The translations under genes and the position numbers were made by a program. Under the pieces are notes generated by a model. It had not been told where the DNA came from. It searched no databases and saw nothing but the letters and a program-made list of their open reading frames with translations. From assembly GCF_000718165.1 (NCBI RefSeq), contig NZ_JOEY01000003.1, positions 124,001-188,000 on the forward strand: DNA of 64,000 bases, given 5' to 3'. Source of the DNA: Streptomyces fulvoviolaceus (lineage in GTDB: Bacteria; Actinomycetota; Actinomycetes; Streptomycetales; Streptomycetaceae). Each line of letters opens with the position of its first letter. Within the stretch, counting starts at the first letter, position 1. Below are positions 25,082 through 33,853 of the stretch, piece after piece.

Positions 25082-26887
25082 CTAGAAGACCGGCGTACCG
25101 TCCCGCGTCAGCTTCCAGTCCACCGACGCGAACTCCGACGGGTCCAGGACACCCTTCGCGGTCACCCACTCCGCGATCCGCGTCCGGATCTCCGTCGACT
25201 CCGCCCACAACTCGGTGGCCGACGCCACGTACGGGAACGCGCCACCGCCGTTCGCACGGTAGTTGTTCACCGCGAACACGAACTGCTGCGCGTCGTCCAG
25301 CGCCGCACCGTTGTAGGTGACGTTCTTGATCCGCGAACCCGCCACCTGCGCGATGTCGATCTCGTACGACAGCCCCGACACGTAGTCGTAGTTGTAGTCC
25401 GGCCGGCCGTTCGCGTTCGTCAGCTTCTCCACGTCGACCGTCACGTCCGCCGCCGTCTGCACGAAGTACTCCGCCGAGTACTCCAGGTACGCCTTCAGCT
25501 GCGCACCCGTCAGCAGCTTCGCCACCAGCGTGTTGTCGTACACGTACAGGCTCGACAGATCCCGGATCGTCACCTCGCCGGCCGGGATCTCCGACGTACG
25601 CGAGAACGGCGAGGCCTGCGCGATGACGGGCAGCGACGCGTACTCCGTGCTCGCCAGCGCCGCCTTGACCACGTCCTCCTGGACCTTCGTGATCAGGTCG
25701 ATGATCGGAGCGTCCTTGTACCGCGCCTCGACCGTCGTCAGCGTCTCCGTCGCCGTACCGACCACCTGGTTCACGTACTCCACGACGATGTCGTGGTCGT
25801 CCTTCAGCAGCTTCGTGATCTTCGGATCGTCCGCGACCGTCTTCGAGTCCCGCACCGTCGCCTTCACCGACTCGACCGTCCAACGGCCCTTCGAGAAGAC
25901 CAACTCGAAGTCGAACAGGGTCAGACGCTGCGCGTAGCACAGCGGCTCCGAGAGGACGACCGTCTTGCCGGTCTCCTCGTTCGTGACCAACAGCTCCGCG
26001 ATCTCCGTGTGCGCATGCCCGACCAGGATCGCGTCGATCCCCGGCACCTGCTGCGCCACCAGCGCCGACGAGTTCTCGATGTACGGCAGCTGGTCACCGT
26101 ACGACGAGGTACCGGAGGAACCGGAGTGCGCGGACACGACCACGACGTCCGCACCCATCGACCGCAGCTTCGGCACCCACTTCGCGGCCTGCTCCTCAAG
26201 CCCCGGGAACACCAGCTTGCCCTCGACGTACGCCTTGTCCCAGATCGCGATACCCGGGTTGGTCAGACCGAGGACGGCCACCTTCACCGGCGGGAGGCCC
26301 GGCGGGCAGAACTTCTTGATGAAGTAGGGCGGGAAGGCGGGCTTGAGGGTCTTCGCGTCCAGCGCGTTCGCACCGAGCAGCGGGAAGTGACACTGGTCCT
26401 CGAACTTCCGCAGCGTCTCGATGCCGTAGTTGAACTCGTGGTTGCCCAGCGCCACCGCGTCATAGCCAATGGCATTCATCGCCGCCGCCATCGGGTGGAC
26501 CGGACCGCCCTCCGCGGTGATCGGGTCCACCTTCGCGTAGTAGTACGTCAGCGGCGTGCCCTGGATCGTGTCGCCCGCGTCGATCAGCAGCGTGTTGCGG
26601 CGGCCCTTCTCCGCACGGACCTGGTTCACCAGGGTCGACACCCGGGCCAGACCCTTCGCGTTGCCCTTGGCGTCCGAGTACTCCGTGTCCTTGAAGTAGT
26701 CCCAGTTGAAGATGTTGCCGTGCAGGTCCGTGGTGCCCATCACCGTCAGGGAGTACCGCCTCGCGGGCTTCTGCCCCTTCTTGGCCTCCGCAGCCTGCGC
26801 CGCAGGAGCCCCCACGGCACCCGCCAGCGCGACCCCCGCCCCGGTCACGGCGGACTTCTCCAGGAACTTCCTGCGGTTCAACGGCAT
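25082..26887 (-). CDS. Secreted 5'-nucleotidase / 2',3'-cyclic nucleotide phosphodiesterase
   Basis: The 601-residue protein carries a Tat signal (MPLNRRKFLEKSAVTG, then an alanine-rich stretch ending AQA). The metallophosphatase domain follows, with VMGTTDLHGN, LIDAGDTIQGTP, VALGNHEFNYG and VGHAHTEI supplying the di-metal ligands. The C-terminal nucleotide-binding domain includes VFAVNNYRANGGGAFPYV. It should release nucleosides and phosphate outside the cell. ATG 26885-26887 follows GAGGAG. It is convergent with the SGNH gene, 6 bases apart, and divergent from the SIMPL gene. Confidence 0.92.
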   Translation of the reverse strand: MPLNRRKFLEKSAVTGAGVALAGAVGAPAAQAAEAKKGQKPARRYSLTVMGTTDLHGNIFNWDYFKDTEYSDAKGNAKGLARVSTLVNQVRAEKGRRNTLLIDAGDTIQGTPLTYYYAKVDPITAEGGPVHPMAAAMNAIGYDAVALGNHEFNYGIETLRKFEDQCHFPLLGANALDAKTLKPAFPPYFIKKFCPPGLPPVKVAVLGLTNPGIAIWDKAYVEGKLVFPGLEEQAAKWVPKLRSMGADVVVVSAHSGSSGTSSYGDQLPYIENSSALVAQQVPGIDAILVGHAHTEIAELLVTNEETGKTVVLSEPLCYAQRLTLFDFELVFSKGRWTVESVKATVRDSKTVADDPKITKLLKDDHDIVVEYVNQVVGTATETLTTVEARYKDAPIIDLITKVQEDVVKAALASTEYASLPVIAQASPFSRTSEIPAGEVTIRDLSSLYVYDNTLVAKLLTGAQLKAYLEYSAEYFVQTAADVTVDVEKLTNANGRPDYNYDYVSGLSYEIDIAQVAGSRIKNVTYNGAALDDAQQFVFAVNNYRANGGGAFPYVASATELWAESTEIRTRIAEWVTAKGVLDPSEFASVDWKLTRDGTPVF

Positions 26888-27038
26888 GTCTAGATCTCCT
26901 CGGGGAACGGTCAACGACGCGCGTAGATTCTGACCCGGGCATGCCGAACGGCAACAGACCCCTGAGGTTTCGATCTGATGACCCAACCTGTGACTTCCCG
27001 GGGCCGTAACCAGCCAAGAACTGACAGAGTGGGTCGTT

Positions 27039-27773
27039 ATGACCACACCTACTTCGTCCTCCGCGTCCACCACTGACGACCCCCAACCCGCCGTCCCCTA
27101 CGGCACCCCCGACGCCCCCCGCATCGCCGTCCGCGGCGAAGCCCACCTCGAAGTCGACCCCGAGATCGCCCGCATCGGCATCACCGTCGCCTCCCGCGGC
27201 AAAGACCGCCGCACCGCCCTCGACGACCTCACCCACCGCAACACCACCGCCCTCGACCTCATCAAGACCTACGGCGAAGCGGTGGAAAGGCTGGAAACCG
27301 GATCCTTCTCCATCAGCCCCCAACTCAAGGAACACGGCCGCGGCGAACGCATCCACGCCTACCACGGCCGCGTCCACATCACCGCCGAACTCACCGACTT
27401 CACAGCACTGGGGGAACTCACGACACGACTGGCCGACCTGGACCTGACGCGAGTGGACGGTCCCTGGTGGGCCCTGCGCCCCGACTCACCCGCCCACCGA
27501 CAAGCACGCCAGGAAGCCGTACGAGAAGCCGTCCAGCGCGCAAGGGAATACGCGGAAGCACTCGGCACCACACTGGCGGCACTGGTGGAACTCGCCGACA
27601 TCGGCGCCGAACACGCCGAACCCTACGCACGAGCCGCCTCAGCCGGCCGCATGCGCTCCGCAGCCTTCACCGCCGAAGACTCCGCAGCCGCACCCCTCGA
27701 CCTCGAACCCCAACGCCAACACGTCTACGCCCAGGTCAACGCCCGATTCACCATGGCACCACCACAGCTGTAA
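27039..27773 (+). CDS. SIMPL-domain (DUF541) protein
   Basis: The 244-residue protein shows the SIMPL pattern: RIAVRGEAHLEVDPEIARIG at the first strand, a central FSISPQLKEHGRGERIHAYH block and a helical segment ARQEAVREAVQRAREYAEAL. It lacks a signal peptide or membrane anchor, unlike many Gram-negative members, so it is probably cytoplasmic. The family has no firmly known activity. It stands alone, with promoters on either side and the pyruvate kinase gene 133 bases downstream. Confidence 0.85.
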   Translation: MTTPTSSSASTTDDPQPAVPYGTPDAPRIAVRGEAHLEVDPEIARIGITVASRGKDRRTALDDLTHRNTTALDLIKTYGEAVERLETGSFSISPQLKEHGRGERIHAYHGRVHITAELTDFTALGELTTRLADLDLTRVDGPWWALRPDSPAHRQARQEAVREAVQRAREYAEALGTTLAALVELADIGAEHAEPYARAASAGRMRSAAFTAEDSAAAPLDLEPQRQHVYAQVNARFTMAPPQL

Positions 27774-27906
27774 GCGCCCATCAAGAATGCTCATCGGAGC
27801 ACCCCTGCGCACAATTCAACACTTGTCAATAACCCTTCACCCAAAGGTTGTTGGGTAGCCATGCACGACCAATTCCCTACCCACCGGTAAGCCCTAGGGT
27901 CACACC

Positions 27907-29337
27907 ATGCGCCGAGCAAAAATCGTCTGCACCCTGGGCCCCGCCACCGACACATACGACCAGATCAAAGCCCTGGTCGAAGCCGGAATGGACGTAGCCC
28001 GCCTCAACCTCAGCCACGGCACCCACGCCGAGCACGAGGAGCGCTACCACCGCGTACGCAAAGCCTCCGACGAAACCGGCCACAGCGTCGGCATCCTCGC
28101 CGACCTTCAAGGCCCGAAGATCCGCCTCGGCCACTTCACCGAAGGACCCGTACTCCTTGAACGCGGCGACACCTTCACCATCACCGTCGAAGAAGGCGCC
28201 CAAGGAGACCGCGAGAGCTGCGGCACGACCTACAAAGGCCTCGCCGCCGACGTCACCCCCGGCGAACGCATCCTCGTGGACGACGGCAAAGTCTGCCTCC
28301 AAGTCACCACCGTCGACGGCCCCCGCGTCCACACCACGGTGCTGGAAGGAGGCATGATCTCCGACCACAAAGGACTCAACCTCCCCGGCGTCGCCGTCTC
28401 CGTCCCCGCCCTCTCCGACAAGGACGAGGCCGACCTCCGCTGGGCCCTGCGCACCGGCGTCGACGTCATCGCCCTCTCCTTCGTCCGCAGCGGCCGCGAC
28501 ATCGAAGACGTCCACCGCATCATGGACGAAGAAGGCCGCCGCCTCCCCGTCATCGCCAAAGTCGAGAAACCCCAAGCCGTCGACGCGATCGACGACATCG
28601 TCGCCGCCTTCGACGGCATCATGGTCGCCCGCGGCGACCTCGGCGTCGAAATGCCCCTCGAACAGGTCCCCATCGTCCAGAAGCGCGCCATCAAACTCGC
28701 CAAGCGCAACGCCAAGCCGGTCATCGTCGCCACCCAGATGCTCGACTCGATGATCGAGAACTCCCGCCCGACGAGGGCCGAGGCCTCGGACGTGGCCAAC
28801 GCCGTCATCGACGGCACGGACGCCGTGATGCTCTCCGGCGAGACCAGCGTCGGCAAATACCCCATCGAGACGGTCCGCACGATGGCAAAGATCGTCGAAG
28901 CCGCCGAGGAAGACATCCTCGCGAAGGGCCTGCCACCGCTGACCGAACGCAACAAGCCCCGCACGCAAGGCGGAGCGGTAGCCCGCGCGGCAGCCGAAAT
29001 GGGCGACTTCCTCGGCGCCAAGTTCCTCGTCGCCTTCACCCAGTCCGGAGACACGGTCCGCCGCCTCTCCCGCTACCGCTCACCCATCCCCGTCCTGGCC
29101 TTCACCCCCGAACCGGCCACCCGCTCCCAACTCAACCTCACCTGGGGCGTGGAGACCTTCCTCGGCCCACACGTCGACTCGACGGACGCCATGGTCGACC
29201 AGGTGGACGAACTGCTGTTGAAATACGGCCGCTGCGAGCAGGGCGACATCGTCGTCATCACGGCAGGCTCGCCGCCCGGCGTCTCCGGCACGACGAACCT
29301 CGTCCGCATCCACCACATCGGCGAGGAAGACAAATAA
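27907..29337 (+). CDS. pyk: Pyruvate kinase
   Basis: The 476-residue enzyme converts phosphoenolpyruvate and ADP to pyruvate and ATP. It begins MRRAKIVCTLGPATDTYDQI and has GMDVARLNLSHGTHAEHEER, the active-site signature IAKVEKPQAVDAIDDIV and MVARGDLGVEMPLEQVPIVQ. The C-terminal allosteric domain ends with the GDIVVITAGSPPGVSGTTNL block. All parts of the family are present and full length. It is a monocistronic housekeeping gene convergent with the sulfatase gene, with only 3 bases between stops and no obvious terminator. Confidence 0.96.
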   Translation: MRRAKIVCTLGPATDTYDQIKALVEAGMDVARLNLSHGTHAEHEERYHRVRKASDETGHSVGILADLQGPKIRLGHFTEGPVLLERGDTFTITVEEGAQGDRESCGTTYKGLAADVTPGERILVDDGKVCLQVTTVDGPRVHTTVLEGGMISDHKGLNLPGVAVSVPALSDKDEADLRWALRTGVDVIALSFVRSGRDIEDVHRIMDEEGRRLPVIAKVEKPQAVDAIDDIVAAFDGIMVARGDLGVEMPLEQVPIVQKRAIKLAKRNAKPVIVATQMLDSMIENSRPTRAEASDVANAVIDGTDAVMLSGETSVGKYPIETVRTMAKIVEAAEEDILAKGLPPLTERNKPRTQGGAVARAAAEMGDFLGAKFLVAFTQSGDTVRRLSRYRSPIPVLAFTPEPATRSQLNLTWGVETFLGPHVDSTDAMVDQVDELLLKYGRCEQGDIVVITAGSPPGVSGTTNLVRIHHIGEEDK

Positions 29338-29340
29338 GCC

Positions 29341-31272
29341 TTACGGCGTCACGACGTTGAAGTCCGCGGTCGGCGTCACGATCACCGAGAACAACCTGGT
29401 GAGCAACGTGACGTCACCGGACGCCTGAATCGACCCCAGCCCCTTGCCCGCGAGCAGTTGAAGCAGCTGCACCTTGCTCATGATGAGAGTGAGCCCGGCA
29501 GAGGCATTGGGCGCAGAGCCCGAAGTACGGGTAAGAACCCCATGCTTGAGCCGCAGATGCCAGTACGTGGCCTGCCCCGGCAGATACCAGTCGATAGCCA
29601 GGTCCAGATCCCAGGCCTTGGGCCCATCGACGCGCACGGACATCGCATCGATGAGCTGATCCACGGAGAGCGCCGCCTTCACGTCCGAACTGTCCGACGC
29701 GGACGTGGCCTGCTTCACCCCCTCCCGCAACTCCCGCGCACCCGTCAGATAGAAGTTCCGCCACACCGCGTTCTCGGTCGCGTACGCCAGCTTCTCGTAG
29801 ACCTGCGCGAGCAGTTGCTTGGACTGCTGGTGATCCGGGTCGGCGAAGACACAGTGATTGAGGAGAGTGGCGGCGAACCGCAGATCGCCCTCCCTGAGGA
29901 ACTCACGGGCTTTCCCGACGGCGGAGCTCATCCCCCCGAGCGCCTTCACATACCGCTTCGCCTCGGCGACCGGCGGATGCTCCCACAAATGCGCCGGGTT
30001 GGCATCGAACCAGCCCATGTACCGCTGATAGATGCCCTTCACGTTGTGACTCACGGACCCGTAGTAACCACGGTTCGCCCACACCTCGGCAAGAGCGGGC
30101 GGGAGTTGGAACTCCTCGGCGATCTCCTTGCCCGTCATACCGGAGTTGAGCATGCGGAGGGTCTGGTCGTGCATGTAGGCGTACAGATCCCGCTGGGCCT
30201 CGAGCAGGGCGACGATCTCGTCGTTCCCCCACGTCGGCCAGTGGTGCGAGGCGAAGGCGACGTCGACCTGACCGTCGTAGAGGCCGACGGACTCGGTGAG
30301 ATACGCCGCCCACTGCTTGGCATCACGGACCTGCGCGCCCCGCAGAGTGACGATGTTGTGCATGGTGTGCGTGGCGTTCTCGGCCATACAGACGGCACGC
30401 AGCTCGGGAAACAGGAAGTTCATCTCGGCGGGCGCCTCGGTGCCGGGCGTCATCTGGAACTCCATGACGACACCGTCGACGGTCTCGCGCTGCCCGGTCT
30501 CGGAGACGTACTTGGTGGGTTCGAGCAGCCCGACGGTGCCGGTCGAGATGTTCTGCCCGAGCCCGCAGCCGAGCTGGGCGGTGGGGCCCTTGTCGAGGTG
30601 GGCGCCGTACATGTAGATGGAGCGGCGGGTCATCGCGGTGCCGGCGAACACGTTCTCCGATACGGCGTGCTCCATGAACCCCTCGGGGGCGAGGATCGGC
30701 ACATCGCCGGCACCGTCCGGGAGTACGCCTCGGCAGCCGCCGTAGTGGTCGACGTGCGGGTGGGTGTAGATGAGGCCGGTGACCTGCTTGTCGGCGCTGA
30801 TGTTGTCGCGGTACAGCTCGAGCGCGGCGGCCGCGGTCTCGGCGGAGATCAGGGGATCGATGACGACGATTCCGGTGTCGCCCTCGACGATCGTCATGTT
30901 CGAGAGGTCCAGCCCACGGACCTGGTAGATCCGGTCGGCCACCTTGTAGAGCCCCTGCTTCCGCACGAGCTGGCTCTGCCGCCAGAGACTGGCGTTCGCT
31001 GTCTTCGGCGCGTCGCCGTCGAGGAAGTCGTAGGCGTCGTTGTCCCATACGACGTCTCCGGCGGCGTTCTTGACGACTCCCGGCTCCAGGGCGGCGATGA
31101 AGCCCTTGTCGGCCGCCTTGAAATCGGCGTCGTCCGAGAAGTCCAATTCATTGGCGTTCATTGCGCTTTGATCACTCACGCCTGCAGTCTGCCCCAGGGC
31201 GGCGGCGGATTCCGGGCTCACTGCAACGGCGGCGGCCGCAGCGACGAACCCACGTCGGTTGATGGGAGTCAT
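29341..31272 (-). CDS. Tat-exported alkylsulfatase-like metallo-beta-lactamase protein
   Basis: The 643-residue protein starts with a Tat-type signal (NRRGFVAAAAAVAV). Its metallo-beta-lactamase domain has the zinc motif H171-x-H-x-D-H176 in IYTHPHVDHYGGCRG. An alkylsulfatase dimerisation domain (around HLWEHPPVAEAKRYVKALGG) and an SCP2-like C-terminal domain complete the SdsA1-type architecture of linear alkylsulfatases. The expected role is hydrolysis of primary alkyl sulfates outside the membrane, giving alcohol and sulfate. It stands alone. Confidence 0.9.
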   Translation of the reverse strand: MTPINRRGFVAAAAAVAVSPESAAALGQTAGVSDQSAMNANELDFSDDADFKAADKGFIAALEPGVVKNAAGDVVWDNDAYDFLDGDAPKTANASLWRQSQLVRKQGLYKVADRIYQVRGLDLSNMTIVEGDTGIVVIDPLISAETAAAALELYRDNISADKQVTGLIYTHPHVDHYGGCRGVLPDGAGDVPILAPEGFMEHAVSENVFAGTAMTRRSIYMYGAHLDKGPTAQLGCGLGQNISTGTVGLLEPTKYVSETGQRETVDGVVMEFQMTPGTEAPAEMNFLFPELRAVCMAENATHTMHNIVTLRGAQVRDAKQWAAYLTESVGLYDGQVDVAFASHHWPTWGNDEIVALLEAQRDLYAYMHDQTLRMLNSGMTGKEIAEEFQLPPALAEVWANRGYYGSVSHNVKGIYQRYMGWFDANPAHLWEHPPVAEAKRYVKALGGMSSAVGKAREFLREGDLRFAATLLNHCVFADPDHQQSKQLLAQVYEKLAYATENAVWRNFYLTGARELREGVKQATSASDSSDVKAALSVDQLIDAMSVRVDGPKAWDLDLAIDWYLPGQATYWHLRLKHGVLTRTSGSAPNASAGLTLIMSKVQLLQLLAGKGLGSIQASGDVTLLTRLFSVIVTPTADFNVVTP

Positions 31273-31379
31273 GCGGCCGAAGATCTCCGGCCGGGTTCGG
31301 GGTGGTCAACGGTTGCGTCGGGATTTGGGGTGGGTCCCAGCCGGGGGTGGGGTCGGCTGGGACGGGTCATATTGCGGGG

Positions 31380-32123
31380 TCAGTGTTTGGGACCTACGTG
31401 GGTGTCGAGGAGGGCTACGGAGGCTTTGCGGGCGATGGAAATGTTGCGGGAGTTCGCCAGACGCCACTCGACGCCCACGAGGTTCAGCGCCTCGGTGAAG
31501 AGCCGCATGATGTCGCCCGACAAGTTGGTGAAGAAGTACCGGGGGTATTCGTAGCGCTTAGGCTCACCATCTACGAGGCGGGTCGTCCAGTTGGTGATGC
31601 GGCATCCGTCGGAGTGGATGAGGCCGCGAATGAATTCCCAGGGGTGGGCGTCGACGATTGCTTGCTGCCAGGGTGCAAGTGCGATGGTGCGCTCGTGCTT
31701 CTTGCCGGGGCCGTGCTGTGGGAAGAGGCTGGGCCAGTGTCGGGAGTAGCTGGTGACCATCGTGCAGCCCTCCCTCTGCAGGGCGTACACGCCAATGCTG
31801 GGGCGCACTTGGGTGATGGCCTCACGGCACAGCTGGATGAGGCCGGGCCATGCGTCGGCGCACGCGATGCGGAGGTAATAGCCGCTGCGCGGGTGGGCGC
31901 TGATGCAGCCGTCGCCGAGGTAAAGGCCCAGCAGATAGGAGTACGCGCGTTCATCCGCCGGAGGCCCGGGATCCTCGGGTGCCATTCGAGGTAGGGGCTC
32001 CAGGCGTTCCTGCCAGGAACGGATCGCGGCTCGTGAGATACCCGTCTCCCGGCTGACCGAGTTCAGGCTGCGCCCCTGTCCAACCAGTGCGAGTGCTCGC
32101 TTGCGTGTGCTCACGTCGTACAT
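31380..32123 (-). CDS. Helix-turn-helix protein with two LAGLIDADG-type motifs
   Basis: The 247-residue protein opens with a Sigma70-r4/Hin-like HTH (residues 7-42, NSVSRETGISRAAIRSWQER) followed by a LAGLIDADG homing-endonuclease-like domain. Motif 1 is YLLGLYLGDGCIS (residues 63-75) and motif 2 is FIRGLIHSDGCR, with the acidic residues retained. Such free-standing proteins occur in actinobacteria, often near tRNA genes, and may be former intron or intein endonucleases adopted as regulators. It lies just downstream of a tRNA-Leu and its terminator. The frame runs further upstream through the tRNA but ATG 32121-32123 is the first credible start. Confidence 0.8.
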   Translation of the reverse strand: MYDVSTRKRALALVGQGRSLNSVSRETGISRAAIRSWQERLEPLPRMAPEDPGPPADERAYSYLLGLYLGDGCISAHPRSGYYLRIACADAWPGLIQLCREAITQVRPSIGVYALQREGCTMVTSYSRHWPSLFPQHGPGKKHERTIALAPWQQAIVDAHPWEFIRGLIHSDGCRITNWTTRLVDGEPKRYEYPRYFFTNLSGDIMRLFTEALNLVGVEWRLANSRNISIARKASVALLDTHVGPKH

Positions 32124-32162
32124 GTGGATCACTTTGTGAGAGCGATCACGGCGACACACAGC

Positions 32163-32199
32163 AAAAAGCGGATGTTCACGAGAACGTGGACATCCGCTT
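32163..32199 (-). terminator. Rho-independent terminator of the tRNA-Leu gene
   Basis: A 15-bp stem (AAGCGGATGTTCACG with CGTGGACATCCGCTT, one G-U pair) and an AGAA loop end in TTTTT on the minus strand. It begins 32 bases beyond the tRNA 3' end and separates the tRNA from the LAGLIDADG gene. Confidence 0.82.
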
Positions 32200-32230
32200 A
32201 TCGGTGCCAACCTTCGAATCGAAGGAAAAG

Positions 32231-32305
32231 TGCCCCGGGTCGGACTCGAACCGACACTGTATGGGTTTTGAATCCATTGCCTGCTGCCAATTGGGCTACC
32301 GGGGC
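32231..32305 (-). tRNA. tRNA-Leu (CAA), short form
   Basis: The 75-base minus-strand sequence folds as a tRNA. The acceptor stem GCCCCGG/CCGGGGC is perfect, the T arm is GTCGG-TTCGAGT-CCGAC, and the D arm includes AATTGGCAGC. The anticodon loop is TTCAAAA, giving anticodon CAA, which reads UUG leucine. The anticodon stem has an A-C mismatch at its inner pair (31-39). The variable loop is only 5 bases (ACAGT), whereas leucine tRNAs normally have a long variable arm. No CCA is encoded. An equivalent short tRNA beside the pdtaR homologue is, from memory, also present in mycobacteria. Confidence 0.85.
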
Positions 32306-32344
32306 CCACGGAATCCAAGGTTTCCCTTGACCCGCCGCGCGTCC

Positions 32345-32375
32345 ACCTTACCGCAGCTAGGTAGGCTCTTGTCAG
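32345..32375 (-). promoter_or_regulatory. Probable promoter of the tRNA-Leu gene
   Basis: On the minus strand CTGACA (32375-32370) and TAAGGT (32350-32345) form -35 and -10 boxes separated by 19 bases. They would start transcription about 33 bases before the mature tRNA. The spacing is slightly long. Confidence 0.45.
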
Positions 32376-32404
32376 CAGCACCCCGCCCTGAACGAGGAGC
32401 CCCC

Positions 32405-33061
32405 GTGACCGCCCCCGAGTCGCCCCAGCCCGTAGACGCGCCCGACGACGACAAGTCGCACGTGCCTCCGCTGACGACCCGTGTCGTCATCGCCGAGGAC
32501 GAGGCCCTGATCCGGCTCGACCTCAAAGAGATGCTCGAAGAAGAGGGCTACAGCGTCGTCGGCGAGGCAGGTGACGGCGAGCAGGCCGTGGAGCTCGCCC
32601 GCGAGCACAAGCCCGACCTCGTCATCCTCGACGTCAAGATGCCCAAGCTGGACGGCATCTCCGCGGCCGAGAAGATCGCCGAAGAGCGCATCGCCCCGGT
32701 GCTCATGCTCACCGCCTTCTCGCAGCGCGACCTCGTCGAGCGTGCCCGTGACGCCGGCGCGATGGCCTACCTGGTCAAGCCGTTCAGCAAGAGTGACGTC
32801 GTCCCGGCGATCGAGATGGCCGTGTCCCGGTTCACGGAGCTGAGGGAGCTGGAGAACGAGGTCGCGGACCTCACCCTCCGCTTGGAGACCCGCAAGCTGG
32901 TGGACAGGGCGAAGTCGATCCTCCAGACCGAGTACGGCCTGACCGAGCCCGCCGCGTTCCGTTGGATCCAGAAGACCTCGATGGACCGCCGCATGTCGAT
33001 GCAGCAGGTCGCGGAGGCCGTCATCCAGGACGCCGACGAGAAGAAGGCCAACAAGGGCTGA
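32405..33061 (+). CDS. pdtaR: ANTAR-domain response regulator (antiterminator), PdtaR-like
   Basis: The 218-residue protein has a receiver domain (VVIAEDEALIRLDLKEML; phosphoacceptor aspartate in LVILDVKMPKLDGI; lysine in YLVKPFSKSD). A coiled linker follows, then a C-terminal ANTAR RNA-binding domain (AKSILQTEYGLTEPAAFRWI, then MSMQQVAEAVI). It should bind paired stem-loops in leader RNAs and block termination when phosphorylated. GTG 32405 follows GAGGAG. Its position upstream of polA and rpsA matches Rv1626 of mycobacteria. The cognate kinase is not in the window. Confidence 0.92.
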   Translation: MTAPESPQPVDAPDDDKSHVPPLTTRVVIAEDEALIRLDLKEMLEEEGYSVVGEAGDGEQAVELAREHKPDLVILDVKMPKLDGISAAEKIAEERIAPVLMLTAFSQRDLVERARDAGAMAYLVKPFSKSDVVPAIEMAVSRFTELRELENEVADLTLRLETRKLVDRAKSILQTEYGLTEPAAFRWIQKTSMDRRMSMQQVAEAVIQDADEKKANKG

Positions 33062-33080
33062 GCCCACGCACACGGCACGA

Positions 33081-33119
33081 ACGAGGCCCGCGTCCCTGAT
33101 TCAGGGGCGCGGGCCTCGT
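33081..33119. terminator. Bidirectional terminator between pdtaR and livF
   Basis: ACGAGGCCCGCGTCCCTGA and its complement (one T-G pair) form a 19-bp stem with almost no loop. It lies between two convergent genes and would serve both. Confidence 0.85.
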
Positions 33120-33136
33120 CGTAGGCACAAAGGACG

Positions 33137-33853
33137 TTAGTCCTCGCCGAGGTACGCCTTGCGCACGGATTCGTCGTGCAGCAGGTCCTGTCCGGTGCCG
33201 GAGAGGACGATGTTGCCGACCTCCATGACGTGCCCGTGGTCGGCCAGGGACAGCGCGGCCTGGGCGTTCTGCTCGACGAGCAGGATCGTCGTGCCCTGGG
33301 ACTTCAGCTCGACGATTGTCGCCATGATCTTCTGCATCATGATCGGCGAGAGTCCCATGGACGGTTCGTCGAGCATGAGCAGCTTCGGCTGGGACATGAG
33401 CGCGCGCCCCATGGCCAGCATTTGCTGTTCGCCGCCGGAGAGGGTTCCTGCCGCCTGGTTGCGGCGTTCTCCGAGGATGGGGAACAGGTCGTATGCCTTC
33501 TGGATGTCCTTCTGGATGCCTTCAGTGTCCTTCCTCAAGAACGCTCCGAGCTGGAGGTTTTCGAAGATGGTGAGGCGGGGGAAGATGTGCCGGCCTTCGG
33601 GGGAGTGGGCGAGGCCGAGGGCGACGATCTTGTGGGCGGGGACGCCGTGGAGCGGCTTGCCGTCGAACAGGATCTTTCCGCCGGCCGGCTTGAGGAGGCC
33701 CGAGAGGGTGCGCAGGGTCGTGGTCTTGCCGGCGCCGTTGGTGCCGATGAGGGTGACGACCTGGCCGGCTTCGACGCTGAAGGAGATGCCCTTGACGGCT
33801 TCGATCTTGCCGTAGGCGACCCGGAGGTCTTCGACCTCGAGGAGTGCGGTCAC
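33137..33853 (-). CDS. livF: Branched-chain amino-acid ABC transporter, ATP-binding protein LivF
   Basis: The 238-residue ATPase carries Walker A GTNGAGKTT, the signature LSGGEQQMLAMGRALM, Walker B LLMLDEPSMGLSP and the LivF-type ending YLGED. It powers uptake of branched-chain amino acids or related compounds through LivHM. Its GTG start overlaps the livG stop (GTGA). It is the last gene of the livJHMGF operon. Confidence 0.93.
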   Translation of the reverse strand: MTALLEVEDLRVAYGKIEAVKGISFSVEAGQVVTLIGTNGAGKTTTLRTLSGLLKPAGGKILFDGKPLHGVPAHKIVALGLAHSPEGRHIFPRLTIFENLQLGAFLRKDTEGIQKDIQKAYDLFPILGERRNQAAGTLSGGEQQMLAMGRALMSQPKLLMLDEPSMGLSPIMMQKIMATIVELKSQGTTILLVEQNAQAALSLADHGHVMEVGNIVLSGTGQDLLHDESVRKAYLGED

